Shown: positions 34,391 to 43,463 of the stretch, in pieces
Layout: the number at the start of each line of letters is the position of its first letter
Numbering within the stretch: the first letter of the stretch is position 1
Source of the DNA: Comamonas sp009360615
GTDB lineage: Bacteria; Pseudomonadota; Gammaproteobacteria; Burkholderiales; Burkholderiaceae_C
Strand: one strand, 5' to 3'
Length of the DNA: 64,000 nucleotides
Assembly (NCBI RefSeq): GCF_035784015.1
Contig: NZ_JALKOW010000002.1
Notes under the pieces: generated by a model
Database searches by the model: none
What the model was told of the DNA's origin: nothing
The model's input: the letters and a program-made list of their open reading frames with translations, nothing else
Program-made: the position numbers and the translations under genes

Positions 34391-35793
34391 ACCGGCATGA
34401 AACCATGCGCAGGGCGGCGCTGACGCTGATCACCGCGGCACTGGCCGGCTGCTCTTTTGCACCGACCTATGACAGGCCTGTCGCGCCCATCCCCGGCAGC
34501 TGGAGTGCGGCTCCGGGAGCCACACCTGTATCGGCGCAGAGTTTGCACTGGAAGGATTTCGTGATCGATGAGCGCCTGCGCTCGCGTATCGAAACAGCGC
34601 TGGCCCACAACCGCGATCTGCGCCAGACACTGCTCAATGTGCAGACCGCACGCGCGGCCTATCGCGTGCAGCGTGCGGACCAGCTGCCCGGTCTGGAAGC
34701 GCAGGCCGGCGGCAACCGCCAGCGCCTGCCTGCCGACCTGAGCGGCACAGGAGCGGCCAGGGTGCAGAGCAACTATCAGGCTGGCGTTGGGTTGATGGCT
34801 TTCGAGCTTGATCTCTTCGGCCGCGTGAGCTCGCTGTCCGAGGCTGCGCTGATGGAATACCTGGCCACCGAGGAGGCCGCGCGCAGCGTGCAGATCAGTC
34901 TGGTCGCCGAAGTGATCCAGGCCTCGCTGGCGCAGGACAGCGCGCGGCAGCGCCAGGCCCTGGCGCTGCGCACCTTGCAGGCGCGCGAGAAGGAGTGGCA
35001 GCTGACGAGCGAGCGCAGAAAGACCGGCACGGCCAGCCGCTTGGACGAGCAGGAGGCTCAAGGCCAGCTCGAACTGGCGCGCGCCGAAGTCGAGCGGTTC
35101 GAGCGCGAAGTGCGCCAGGCCGGCAACGCTCTGGACTGGCTGGTGGGCGATGGCACGATCCAGGCGGCTGCGGATCTGGGCGCCATGCCCCTGGTGCAGG
35201 AGATCGGCGCGGGTCTGCCGTCCGATCTGCTGGCGCAGCGTCCTGACATCCTCGCTGCCGAATACCAGCTGCGCTCGCGCAATGCGAACATCGGGGCGGC
35301 ACGGGCCGCGTTCTTTCCGCGCATCTCGCTCACGGGCTCCTATGGTTCGGCCAGTGCCGAGCTCTCCGATCTGTTTGCCGGTGGCCAGCGTTCCTGGTCC
35401 TTCATGCCGCAGCTCAGCCTGCCGATTTTTGATGGCGGCCGCAATCGCGCCAATCTGGAGATCGCGCAGCTGCGCAAGGACATGGCGGTTGCCAGCTATG
35501 AGCGCAGCATCCAGGCGGCATTTCGGGAGGTCAGCGATGCGCTGGCCTCCGTCGAGACCCTGAGGCGCGAAGAGCTGGCCCGCCAGCGGGCGGTGCAGAC
35601 CAGTGCGAATACGCTCAAGCTGGCCGAGCTGCGCTATCGTGCCGGGCTGGACAGCCATCTGCGCTATCTGGATGCCCAGCGCACGGACTTTGCCCAGCAG
35701 ATGGCGCTGATCGAGGTCAGCGCGCAGCGGCAGATGGCCCTGGCCACGCTGTTCAAGGCCCTGGGAGGGGGCTGGGGCCGAGCGGCTGGTTGA
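34387..35793 (+). CDS. Outer-membrane efflux lipoprotein (NodT/OprM family)
   Basis: 468 residues. Lipobox LAGC with Cys22; two OEP repeats follow (LRQTLLNVQTARAAYRVQRA; PDILAAEYQLRSRNANIGAARAAFFPRI; YRAGLDSHLRYLDAQR). TolC-like channel completing the tripartite pump. ATGA overlap with the pump gene gives tight translational coupling. Confidence 0.93.
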   Translation: MNRHETMRRAALTLITAALAGCSFAPTYDRPVAPIPGSWSAAPGATPVSAQSLHWKDFVIDERLRSRIETALAHNRDLRQTLLNVQTARAAYRVQRADQLPGLEAQAGGNRQRLPADLSGTGAARVQSNYQAGVGLMAFELDLFGRVSSLSEAALMEYLATEEAARSVQISLVAEVIQASLAQDSARQRQALALRTLQAREKEWQLTSERRKTGTASRLDEQEAQGQLELARAEVERFEREVRQAGNALDWLVGDGTIQAAADLGAMPLVQEIGAGLPSDLLAQRPDILAAEYQLRSRNANIGAARAAFFPRISLTGSYGSASAELSDLFAGGQRSWSFMPQLSLPIFDGGRNRANLEIAQLRKDMAVASYERSIQAAFREVSDALASVETLRREELARQRAVQTSANTLKLAELRYRAGLDSHLRYLDAQRTDFAQQMALIEVSAQRQMALATLFKALGGGWGRAAG

Positions 35794-35838
35794 GTGTCCC
35801 CGGGTTATCGCCAGGAGTATCCTGCGCTGCAGGCGCGA

Positions 35839-35871
35839 GAGCCCGGGACGCCGTCCTGGGCTCTTTTTTTT
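35839..35871 (+). terminator. Intrinsic terminator of the efflux operon
   Basis: GAGCCCGGGAC (35839-35849), loop GCC, GTCCTGGGCTC (35853-35863) with one non-canonical pair, then eight T. Confidence 0.9.
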
Positions 35872-36010
35872 GCATGGGTAGCGGCAGGGCTGCTTGTCGG
35901 TTCGCCAGGGGCATGCTGCCCTCGCATTTGCCGGTGCCACGCCGGAGACGCGTGCCTCCATTGCCGCAAGGTGAATGCATATGGCATTCAGGGAACGGGG
36001 CAGCAAAGAA

Positions 36011-36040
36011 AAAAGGCCTTGAATTGCTTCAAGGCCTTTT
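36011..36040 (-). terminator. Terminator of the tRNA-Ser pair
   Basis: AAAAGGCCTTGAA (36011-36023), loop TTGC, TTCAAGGCCTTTT (36028-36040): a perfect 13-bp stem. On the minus strand it is followed by a T-rich stretch, so it ends the tRNA transcript; it could also work on the plus strand. Confidence 0.8.
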
Positions 36041-36047
36041 GTCATTT

Positions 36048-36138
36048 TGGCGGAGCAGGCGGGATTCGAACCCGCGGTGGGCTATTAACCCACACACGCT
36101 TTCCAGGCGTGCGACTTAAACCACTCATCCACCGCTCC
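36048..36138 (-). tRNA. tRNA-Ser(GGA), downstream copy
   Basis: 91 bases including encoded CCA. Acceptor 5' GGAGCGG pairs with the 3' strand C-T-G-C-T-C-C; the anticodon loop CTGGAAA gives anticodon GGA; a long class II variable arm (GTGGGTTAATAGCCCAC) and the GGTTCGAATCC T-arm are present. Identical to the copy at 36207-36297. Confidence 0.97.
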
Positions 36139-36206
36139 ACAGCGATCCCAAAAATACTTCATGGCTGAAGTAAAAAACCAAGTGTGGTCAACTTGATTTT
36201 TAAATC

Positions 36207-36297
36207 TGGCGGAGCAGGCGGGATTCGAACCCGCGGTGGGCTATTAACCCACACACGCTTTCCAGGCGTGCGACTTAAACCACTCATCCACCGCTCC
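36207..36297 (-). tRNA. tRNA-Ser(GGA), upstream copy
   Basis: 91 bases, same sequence as 36048-36138, 68 bases upstream of it on the transcribed strand; the two are probably processed from one transcript. Reads UCC and UCU codons. Confidence 0.97.
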
Positions 36298-36388
36298 GTG
36301 TGATGAAGCCGTTATTCTAACCAGAAATTTCGACCTCAAAATGAAAGTGCAGAAAGTTCTTTTCTGCACGGCGCATGAAGCGCGGCGG

Positions 36389-37309
36389 TCAGGCGCTCTT
36401 GCCCACCTGCACCATTTTCATGGCGGAGGCAATCAGGCCGGAGACCTCCGTCATGTTCGCAGGGATGACCAGGGTGGTGTTGGCGTCCGCCGCCACCTTG
36501 CTGTAGGCGTCCACCGCACTCTCGGCCACCTTGAGCTGAACCGCCTGCTCGCCGCCGGGCTGGCGAATGGCCGTGGCCACACGCTCCAGCGCCTGCCCCG
36601 TGGCTTCTGCCACGGTGGTGATGGCAGCTGCCTCACCCTGGGCCTTGTTGATGGCAGCCTGCTTTTCGCCTTCGGAGCGGGCAATGAAGGCCTCACGCTC
36701 GCCGGTGGCGATGTTGATCTGTTCCTGACGGCGGCCTTCGGAGGCGGCGATCAGGGCCCGCTTCTCGCGTTCGGCCGTGATCTGGGCCTGCATGGCGCGC
36801 AGAATCTCTGCGGGCGGCGTCAGATCCTTGATCTCGTAGCGCAGCACCTTCACGCCCCAGTTCAGCGCGGCCTCGTCGATGGCATTGACGACCTGGGCGT
36901 TGATCATGTCGCGTTCCTCAAAGGTCTTGTCCAGCTCCAGCTTGCCGATCACGCTGCGCAGCGAGGTCTGGGCGAGCTGGGTGACGGCCATGATGTAGTT
37001 GGACGAGCCGTAGCTGGCGCGCATGGGGTCGGTGACCTGGAAGTAGAGAATGCCGTCCACGGTCAGCTGGGTGTTGTCGCGCGTGATGCAGACCTGGCTG
37101 GGCACGTCCAGGGGAATTTCCTTGAGGCTGTGCTTGTAGGCGATGCGGTCCACGAAAGGGATCAGAAAGTTCAGGCCGGGCGTGAGCGTTCCCGCATATT
37201 TGCCCAGACGCTCCTTGACCCATGCGTGCTGCTGGGGAACCACCTTGATCGAGCGCACGATGAAGATGACGGCAATGATGGCGATGGCGAGGGGGACTGC
37301 GTAATCCAT
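36389..37309 (-). CDS. qmcA: SPFH/Band 7 stomatin-like membrane protein
   Basis: 306 residues. One N-terminal membrane helix (AVPLAIAIIAVIFIVRS), then a Band 7 domain (VVPQQHAWVKERLGKYAGTL, GLNFLIPFVDRIAYKHSLKE, VDGILYFQVTDP) and a long helical C-terminal part (QAQITAEREKRALIAASEG, EREAFIARSEGEKQAAINKA). Resembles E. coli QmcA (YbbK), implicated in membrane microdomains and protein quality control. Start at 37309 with GGAGACA upstream. Paired with an NfeD-family gene, the standard bacterial stomatin arrangement. Confidence 0.9.
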   Translation of the reverse strand: MDYAVPLAIAIIAVIFIVRSIKVVPQQHAWVKERLGKYAGTLTPGLNFLIPFVDRIAYKHSLKEIPLDVPSQVCITRDNTQLTVDGILYFQVTDPMRASYGSSNYIMAVTQLAQTSLRSVIGKLELDKTFEERDMINAQVVNAIDEAALNWGVKVLRYEIKDLTPPAEILRAMQAQITAEREKRALIAASEGRRQEQINIATGEREAFIARSEGEKQAAINKAQGEAAAITTVAEATGQALERVATAIRQPGGEQAVQLKVAESAVDAYSKVAADANTTLVIPANMTEVSGLIASAMKMVQVGKSA

Positions 37310-37399
37310 ATTGTCTCCAGCCCTTGTGGGGCGTTGGTGTGAAGAAAGAGTGAGAGGTTTTCCAGGGCCCAGCATAACCATGCCGGGGCCGGTGGATGA

Positions 37400-37825
37400 T
37401 CAGATCTTGTCGACCAGAAGGCGGTTGCCGATGACTTCGGCCACGCGATGAGTGCCGGGAATGGGCAGGGCGCCCTGGCGTCCCATGACGGTCCAGGTGG
37501 CACCGCGATAGCGGACCTGGGCCGTGCCGTCGGCATTCCACTGCTCCACGACCACGGTTTCGCCCACATCCATGTTGACATCGCGATTGCTGGAGGCGGG
37601 CTGTCTGCGCGGGCTGCGCTTGCGCAGCAGGTAGCAGGCGAGGACGGCGCCGGAGCCGAGCGCGGCCGCCGCGACGATCTGGCTGCTGCTGCCTGTGCCG
37701 AAGTGGGCGCAAAGCGCTCCGGCCATGGCGCCGAGCGCCAGCATGAGGAGATAGAAAGTACCGGTCAACAGTTCGGCAATGACCAGCAAACCTGCAAGCA
37801 ACCACCACGCGGTGGAGTGATCCAT
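37400..37825 (-). CDS. NfeD family protein
   Basis: 141 residues: two hydrophobic helices at the N terminus (WWLLAGLLVIAELLTGTFYL; QIVAAAALGSGAVLACYLL) and a C-terminal OB-fold (GETVVVEQWNADGTAQVRYRGATWTVMG). NfeD proteins partner SPFH proteins in membranes; this short form lacks the Ser protease domain of long NfeD. First gene of the pair with the SPFH gene. Confidence 0.88.
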   Translation of the reverse strand: MDHSTAWWLLAGLLVIAELLTGTFYLLMLALGAMAGALCAHFGTGSSSQIVAAAALGSGAVLACYLLRKRSPRRQPASSNRDVNMDVGETVVVEQWNADGTAQVRYRGATWTVMGRQGALPIPGTHRVAEVIGNRLLVDKI

Positions 37826-37964
37826 ATCTGAGCTCCTGTTAATGCCTGTATTTAGTGCACCACATTCTGGGTTAAATACAGCCTGTTTCAAAGCCGCAAT
37901 AAGGATATTCCTTACACTTCGCGGCTGTTTCGTTTTTTAGGCCTGATTGGTACGGAGGCTGTTC

Positions 37965-40460
37965 ATGAAGTTTCGCTTTCCCATCGTCATCATCGACGAG
38001 GACTATCGTTCCGAGAACACCTCGGGACTGGGCATCCGCGCCCTGGCTCAAGCCATTGAAGAAGAGGGCTTCGAAGTTCTGGGCGTGACCAGTTACGGCG
38101 ATCTGTCGCAGTTCGCCCAACAGCAGAGCCGGGCCAGTGCCTTCATCCTGTCGATCGACGACGAGGAATTCCAGCTCGGCGGCGACAAGGACCCCATCAT
38201 TCACAGCCTGCGCGACTTCATCGGTGAAGTGCGCCGCAAGAATGAGGAGGTGCCCATCTATATCTACGGCGAGACCAAGACCAGCCGTCACCTGCCCAAC
38301 GACATTCTGCGTGAGCTGCATGGCTTCATCCACATGTTCGAGGATACGCCCGAGTTCGTGGCCAAGCACATCATCCGCGAAGCCAAGAGCTATCTGGAAA
38401 GCGTCCAGCCCCCGTTCTTCAAGGCGCTGCTCGACTACGCCGAAGACGGCTCCTACAGCTGGCACTGCCCCGGTCACTCGGGTGGCGTGGCCTTTCTCAA
38501 GAGTCCCGTCGGCCAGATGTACCACCAGTTCTACGGTGAAAACATGCTGCGCGCCGACGTTTGCAATGCCGTGGAGGAGCTGGGCCAGCTGCTGGACCAC
38601 AACGGCGCCATCGGCGAGTCCGAGCGCAATGCGGCACGCATCTTCAATGCCGATCACTGCTACTTTGTGACCAATGGCACCTCGACTTCCAACAAGATCG
38701 TCTGGCACCACACCGTGGCCCCGGGCGATGTGGTGGTGGTGGACCGCAACTGCCACAAGTCCATCCTGCACTCCATCATCATGACCGGCGCGATTCCGGT
38801 GTTTCTCAAGCCCACGCGCAATCACTTCGGCATCATCGGCCCGATTCCGCAAAGCGAGTTCAGCGTGGAGTCGATCCAGGCCAAGATTGCCGCCAACCCG
38901 CTGCTCAAGGGTGTGGATGCCAAGGCGGTCAAGCCGCGCGTGCTGACCCTGACGCAGTCCACCTACGACGGCGTGCTCTACAACACGGAAACCATCAAGA
39001 GCATGCTGGACGGCTATGTGGCCAATCTGCATTTCGATGAAGCCTGGCTGCCCCATGCGGCCTTCCACCCCTTCTATGGCAGCTATCACGCCATGGGCAA
39101 GAAGCGCAAGCGCCCGGTGCACTCGGTGGTCTATGCCACCCAGTCCATCCACAAGCTGCTGGCCGGCATCAGTCAGGCCTCTCATGTCCTGGTGCAGGAC
39201 AGCCAGACGGAGAAGCTGGATCACCCGCTGTTCAACGAGGCGTACCTGATGCACACCTCGACCAGTCCCCAGTACAGCATCATTGCCAGCTGCGACGTGG
39301 CTGCCGCCATGATGGAGCCCCCCGGCGGCACGGCTCTGGTGGAGGAGTCGATTGTCGAGGCGCTGGACTTCCGGCGCGCCATGCGCAAGGTGGAGGACGA
39401 GTTCGGCGACGACGACTGGTGGTTCGAGGTCTGGGGTCCTGAAGCCTTGGCCGAGGAGGGCGTGGGCACGGCCCAGGACTGGATCATCCGCGGCACCGAT
39501 GCATCGACCAAGACCCGCTCCAAAAAGAACGGCAAGGAGTTCGACAACTGGCACGGTTTTGGCGATCTGGCCGACGGCTTCAACATGCTGGACCCGATCA
39601 AGTCCACCATCGTCACGCCCGGGCTGGATCTGGACGGCGACTTTGCCGACACCGGCATTCCTGCGTCCATCGTCACCAAATACCTGGCCGAGCACGGCGT
39701 GGTGGTCGAGAAGACCGGCCTGTATTCCTTCTTCATCATGTTCACCATCGGTATCACCAAGGGCCGCTGGAACACCATGCTGACGGCGCTGCAGCAGTTC
39801 AAGGACGACTACGACCGCAACCAGCCGCTGGCGCGCATCCTGCCCGAGTTCTGTCAGCAGCACCGCCGCTACGAGCGCATGGGCCTCAAGGACCTGTGCC
39901 AGCACGTGCACGAGCTGTATGCCAAGTACGACATTGCCCGCCTGACGACCGAGATGTATCTGTCGGATCTCAAGCCTGCGATGAAGCCCTCGGATGCCTA
40001 TGCGCATATCGCGCAGCGCAAGACCGAGCGTGTGGAAATCGACCACCTGGTCGGCCGCACCACCGTGGGCCTGGTCACGCCGTACCCCCCCGGAATTCCG
40101 CTGCTGATCCCTGGTGAAGTCTTCAACAAGAAGATCGTGGACTACCTGGTGTTCGCGCGTGAGTTCGCCAAGGAGTGCCCGGGCTTCGAGACCGATATCC
40201 ACGGCCTGGTGGAACTGGAAGACGAAAACGGCGAGATCCGCTACTACGCGGACTGCGTGGCCGAGGAAAGCGTCAAGCCTGTGGCAGTGAAGAAGACGGT
40301 TGCGTTGAAGAAGCCTGCTGCCAAGAAGACGGCTGCGGCGCGCGGAGCCACGACAGGCGCCAAGGCGCCTGCCAAAAAGGCGGCAACAAAGGCGGCTGCC
40401 AAGTCTGCTGCGAAGCCTGCAGCGAAGGCTGCGGCCAAAACGGCAAGAAAGGCTGCATAA
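37965..40460 (+). CDS. Arginine/lysine/ornithine decarboxylase with histone-H1-like C-terminal tail
   Basis: 831 residues from ATG 37965, with ACGGAGG seven bases upstream. PLP fold-type I basic amino acid decarboxylase making agmatine, cadaverine or putrescine. An N-terminal response-regulator-like wing domain (IVIIDEDYRSENTSGLGIRA) precedes the catalytic core: WHCPGHSGG, VTNGTSTSNK, HFDEAWLPHAAF and the PLP Lys397 in TQSIHKLLAG; the C-terminal domain has VGLVTPYPPGIPLLIPGE. After the normal enzyme end (about 768) is a ~63-residue tail of Lys, Ala, Pro (AAKKTAAARG, APAKKAATKAAAKSAAKPAA) like bacterial histone-H1 proteins. Which amino acid is used cannot be told. The tail makes it longer than the 710-760 residues usual for the family. 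Confidence 0.9.
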   Translation: MKFRFPIVIIDEDYRSENTSGLGIRALAQAIEEEGFEVLGVTSYGDLSQFAQQQSRASAFILSIDDEEFQLGGDKDPIIHSLRDFIGEVRRKNEEVPIYIYGETKTSRHLPNDILRELHGFIHMFEDTPEFVAKHIIREAKSYLESVQPPFFKALLDYAEDGSYSWHCPGHSGGVAFLKSPVGQMYHQFYGENMLRADVCNAVEELGQLLDHNGAIGESERNAARIFNADHCYFVTNGTSTSNKIVWHHTVAPGDVVVVDRNCHKSILHSIIMTGAIPVFLKPTRNHFGIIGPIPQSEFSVESIQAKIAANPLLKGVDAKAVKPRVLTLTQSTYDGVLYNTETIKSMLDGYVANLHFDEAWLPHAAFHPFYGSYHAMGKKRKRPVHSVVYATQSIHKLLAGISQASHVLVQDSQTEKLDHPLFNEAYLMHTSTSPQYSIIASCDVAAAMMEPPGGTALVEESIVEALDFRRAMRKVEDEFGDDDWWFEVWGPEALAEEGVGTAQDWIIRGTDASTKTRSKKNGKEFDNWHGFGDLADGFNMLDPIKSTIVTPGLDLDGDFADTGIPASIVTKYLAEHGVVVEKTGLYSFFIMFTIGITKGRWNTMLTALQQFKDDYDRNQPLARILPEFCQQHRRYERMGLKDLCQHVHELYAKYDIARLTTEMYLSDLKPAMKPSDAYAHIAQRKTERVEIDHLVGRTTVGLVTPYPPGIPLLIPGEVFNKKIVDYLVFAREFAKECPGFETDIHGLVELEDENGEIRYYADCVAEESVKPVAVKKTVALKKPAAKKTAAARGATTGAKAPAKKAATKAAAKSAAKPAAKAAAKTARKAA

Positions 40461-40478
40461 GCCTTGGCTTGTGCAAGG

Positions 40479-40498
40479 CCGGGGCGATCCCGGCTTTT
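40479..40498 (+). terminator. Intrinsic terminator of the decarboxylase gene
   Basis: GGCCGGG and CCCGGCT close over a short GCGAT-type loop, followed by five T, 20 bases after the stop codon. Confidence 0.7.
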
Positions 40499-40506
40499 TG
40501 CCCATC

Positions 40507-40537
40507 AGCCCGGAGTGCCTGCACTTCGGGCTTTTTC
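40507..40537 (+). terminator. Second terminator-like hairpin
   Basis: AGCCCGGAGTGC faces GCACTTCGGGCT (one G-T pair) over a short loop, followed by five T. It ends only about 12 bases before the VanZ gene start, so it could attenuate read-through into that gene. Confidence 0.65.
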
Positions 40538-40548
40538 ATATCCCTGCC

Positions 40549-40992
40549 ATGCCTTCATTCCTGCAACCGGCCGGCGCCGTGCCTCTGTGGAGACTGTTGG
40601 CTGCAGCCAGCCTGGGCTGGGCCTTGTTCATGCTCTGGGGCTGCCTCAATGAGACCGGCAGCAGCGGCGGGATGATTCTCGGGCTGTTCCCGTTTCTGCG
40701 TGGCGTCGAGCACACGGACAAGCTGGTGCATGCCGGCCTGCATGCGGTGCTGGCGGGTTTGCTCTGCTGCGCGGGGCTGGCGCGTGCGCATGCTACGGGA
40801 TTGCGCTGGACCGCCGGGAAAGCCCTGGCCGTGGTGCTGGTCTGTGCCGGCTATGGCGGTGCGATCGAGCTGCTGCAGGCCGGCTTCTCCACCACGCGGT
40901 CAGGCGAGTGGCTCGATGCGCTGGCCAATTCCGCAGGCGCGAGCCTGGCCGTGCTGTTCATTCAGCGGCTGCGCCGCATGCAGCATAAATAG
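40549..40992 (+). CDS. VanZ-like small membrane protein
   Basis: 147 residues from ATG 40549. Four hydrophobic helices with VanZ hallmarks: HTDKLVHAGLHAVLAGLLCC, a central ALAVVLVCAGYGGAIELLQ with the conserved Glu and Gln, and GEWLDALANSAGASLAVL (the D-x-x-A-N motif). Function of VanZ-like proteins is unsettled; the original gave low-level teicoplanin resistance. Inner membrane. Confidence 0.83.
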   Translation: MPSFLQPAGAVPLWRLLAAASLGWALFMLWGCLNETGSSGGMILGLFPFLRGVEHTDKLVHAGLHAVLAGLLCCAGLARAHATGLRWTAGKALAVVLVCAGYGGAIELLQAGFSTTRSGEWLDALANSAGASLAVLFIQRLRRMQHK

Positions 40993-41040
40993 TAGCTGCT
41001 TGCGCCTGCACTGAGTTGTGTATAGGCATGAAGCTATTCG
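40989..41040. repeat. Dispersed intergenic repeat, family 2
   Basis: TAGTAGCTGCTTGCGC at the left faces CATGAAGCTATTCG at the right as a loose inverted repeat. Lies between convergent genes and may also end transcription. Confidence 0.4.
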
Positions 41041-41083
41041 AGACACAGGTGGTGATTGCGCAAGCCGCTCCTGCGTTTGATGG

Positions 41084-42091
41084 CTATTCCAGAGTAATCT
41101 TCGCGTCGCGGATCAGCGCGGCCCAGCTGGCCTGCTCCTTCTGCAGATAGGCCTGGGCATCCTGAAGACTGCCGCCCATGGGCGTACTGCCTTCGGACTG
41201 CAGCTGCCTGAGCACGGCAGGGTCCTGCAAGCCGGTGTTCACTGCGGCGTTGATCTTCTGCGCCAGCGCTGCAGGCGTGTTTCTGGGGGCCACGATCAGC
41301 TTCCAGTCCACGGCTTCGAAGCCGGGAAATCCGGACTCTGCCACGGTAGGAACCTGGGGCAGGATGGCAAGACGCTTGGCCGAGGTCACGGCCAGTGCGC
41401 GCAGGCGCTGGCCCTTGATCATGGGGTAGACCGCCTGGGGTGTGCCGAACATATAGTGGGTCTGCTTGCCCAGCAGATCGGTCACGGCCGGCGCGGCGCC
41501 CTTGTAAGGCACGTTGAGCACATCGATCTTGGCCTTGAAGGACAGCATTTCCCCTGCGAGATGGCCGACGGTGCCCGTGGAAGCCAGGCCTTGCTTGATG
41601 GCGCCGGGCTGGGCCTTGGCTGCGGCGATCAGATCCTGCAGCGATTTCCAGGGCGAATCGGTGGGCACGACCAGCACCACGGGCTGCGAGGCCACCAGCG
41701 CCACGGGAAGCAGATCGGTCTTGGCGTTGAACGGCATGCTGGGCAGCAGCGAGGGATTGATGGCCAGATTGGCGGTCTGTCCCATGCCGAAGGTATAGCC
41801 GTCGGCCGGTGCCTTGGCGACGGCATCCAGTCCGATATTCCCGCCTGCGCCGGGCTTGTTGTCCACCACGATGACCCAGCGGTTCGCGGTCGCCATGCGC
41901 TCGCTGATCTGGCGCGTCACCGTGTCGGTGCCGCCGCCAGGCGTGAAGGGCACGACCATGCGGATGGACTTGGAGGGCCATTCGCCGGGCTGGGCCGCAG
42001 CACTGCCTGCGGCAAGCGTCATGGCCGTCAGCGCGCATGCTGCCATCGTCAGGCGGCGGTTCGGGTGTCGGTAGGAAGGGCTGTGTGGCAT
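41084..42091 (-). CDS. Bug-type tripartite tricarboxylate transporter substrate-binding protein
   Basis: 335 residues. Signal peptide with hydrophobic ALTAMTLAAGSAAAQP, then the Bug pattern WPSKSIRMVVPFTPGGGTDTVTRQ, VDNKPGAGGNIGLDAVAKAPADGYTFGM, VPYKGAAPAVTDLLG, PTVAESGFPGFEAVDW. Periplasmic binding proteins of this family capture carboxylates; many are orphans without their membrane partners, as here. Third gene of the minus-strand cluster after HMG-CoA lyase and CoA-transferase, so its ligand is probably the acid these act on. Confidence 0.93.
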   Translation of the reverse strand: MPHSPSYRHPNRRLTMAACALTAMTLAAGSAAAQPGEWPSKSIRMVVPFTPGGGTDTVTRQISERMATANRWVIVVDNKPGAGGNIGLDAVAKAPADGYTFGMGQTANLAINPSLLPSMPFNAKTDLLPVALVASQPVVLVVPTDSPWKSLQDLIAAAKAQPGAIKQGLASTGTVGHLAGEMLSFKAKIDVLNVPYKGAAPAVTDLLGKQTHYMFGTPQAVYPMIKGQRLRALAVTSAKRLAILPQVPTVAESGFPGFEAVDWKLIVAPRNTPAALAQKINAAVNTGLQDPAVLRQLQSEGSTPMGGSLQDAQAYLQKEQASWAALIRDAKITLE

Positions 42092-42199
42092 GGTTTTGTC
42101 TCCTGAAATCTGGAAGTTGGGGTAAAGAATCCCGCAGGGCGCGCCTGGGCGTCCTGTTCTGGGGGCGTGTGGTGCGCAGCGATGGCCGCGCAGGGCCGC

Positions 42200-43423
42200 T
42201 CAGTCGGACTGGCCCTGTGCCAGTGCCTGGGCCTGATCCTGGCTATAGCCCAGCGCCGTCAGAATCTCCAGGCTGTGCTCGCCGAGCCTGGGCGGCGAGA
42301 GGCGCACCTGCAGATGCTTGCCGTCCAGGGTCAGCGGCAGCAGCACGGTCTTGCTGTCGCGGCCGTCGGGCAAGGTGATGGGGGCCAGCGCGCCGGTGGC
42401 GTTGAGGTGCGGGTCCTCGAGCAGGTCGTGCGGACGGGCGATGGGCGCGAACGGCAGGCCCTTGTCCTCGAAGATCTGGGCAATATGCGTGGCGCTATAG
42501 CCGGCCATGGTTTCGCGCAGCAGCGGCATCAGCCAGCTGCGGGCCTGCACGCGGTCGTTGTTGCTGCCAAGGCGCGGATCGTCGCGCAGCTGGGCCAGGC
42601 CGAAGGCATCGCAGAACTCGCGCCATGCGCCATCGCTGACCACGGCCAGAAAGATCTGCTCGCCGCCCTGAACTTCGAACACGTCGTAGATGGCCCAGGC
42701 CGAAATGCGCGCGGGCATCGGGGCTGCGGGCTTGCCGGTCACTGCGTACTGCATCATGTGCTGGGCGATCAGAAACACATTGTTCTCGAACAGTGCGCTT
42801 TGCACTTCCTGGCCCTTGCCCGTTTTCTCGCGCTGCGCCAGGGCTGCCATGGCACCCATGGCACCGAACATGCCGCCCATGATGTCGTTGACACTGGTGC
42901 CCGCGCGCAGCGGGTCGCCGGGGCGTCCTGTCATATAGGCCAGGCCGCCCATCATCTGCACCACCTCGTCCAGGGCCGTGCGGTGCTCGTAGGGGCCGGG
43001 CAGAAACCCTTTGTGGCTCACGTAGATGAGGCGTGGAAACTGCTGCTTGAGACTTTCATAGTCCAGACCGAGCTTGGCCATGGTGCCCGGCTTGAAGTTC
43101 TCGGTCACTACATCGGCCGTGGCGATCAGCCGCAGCGCCGCTTCCTGGCCCTCGGGGGTCTGCAGATCCAGCGTCAGGCTTTTCTTGTTGCGGTTGAACA
43201 GCGGGAAAAAGCCCGATCCCGAGCCCAGCAGCTTGCGTGTGGCATCTCCGTTGCGGCCGTGACCCACAGGCTCGACCTTGATGACTTCTGCGCCCAGATC
43301 GGCCAGCATCAGGCCGCAGCTCGGGCCCATGACCATATGGGTGAATTCCACCACGCGGATGCCGGCATAGGGCAGGGGGGGGGTGCCGGTGACGGCGGAT
43401 TCGGTTGAGGAGTACATATTCAT
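42200..43423 (-). CDS. CaiB/BaiF (class III) CoA-transferase
   Basis: 407 residues from the start at 43423 (MNMYSS; the second Met two codons on is also possible). Motifs: IRVVEFTHMVMGPSCGLMLADLGAEVIKVEP, SLTLDLQTPEGQEA, VVTENFKPGTMAKLGLDYESL, and HRTALDEVVQMMGG containing the Asp that carries the CoA ester intermediate. Transfers CoA between acyl donors and acids. Located 40 bases after HMG-CoA lyase; a succinyl-CoA-dependent activation of a hydroxymethylglutarate-like acid is a reasonable inference. Confidence 0.92.
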   Translation of the reverse strand: MNMYSSTESAVTGTPPLPYAGIRVVEFTHMVMGPSCGLMLADLGAEVIKVEPVGHGRNGDATRKLLGSGSGFFPLFNRNKKSLTLDLQTPEGQEAALRLIATADVVTENFKPGTMAKLGLDYESLKQQFPRLIYVSHKGFLPGPYEHRTALDEVVQMMGGLAYMTGRPGDPLRAGTSVNDIMGGMFGAMGAMAALAQREKTGKGQEVQSALFENNVFLIAQHMMQYAVTGKPAAPMPARISAWAIYDVFEVQGGEQIFLAVVSDGAWREFCDAFGLAQLRDDPRLGSNNDRVQARSWLMPLLRETMAGYSATHIAQIFEDKGLPFAPIARPHDLLEDPHLNATGALAPITLPDGRDSKTVLLPLTLDGKHLQVRLSPPRLGEHSLEILTALGYSQDQAQALAQGQSD

Positions 43424-43463
43424 CTCTTCTTGTTTTCGGCCGCGGTTGCAGGCCGCTGCGTGA

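Noticed and set aside
35794..36168. Plus-strand open frames running through the tRNA-Ser gene
   Set aside because: They overlap the terminator and tRNA; the short translated stretch GGIRTRGGLLTHTRFPGVRL is the well-known false peptide from antisense tRNA-Ser.
37872..40505. 877-codon minus-strand frame opposite the decarboxylase gene
   Set aside because: Antisense shadow of a well-supported PLP decarboxylase; no motifs.
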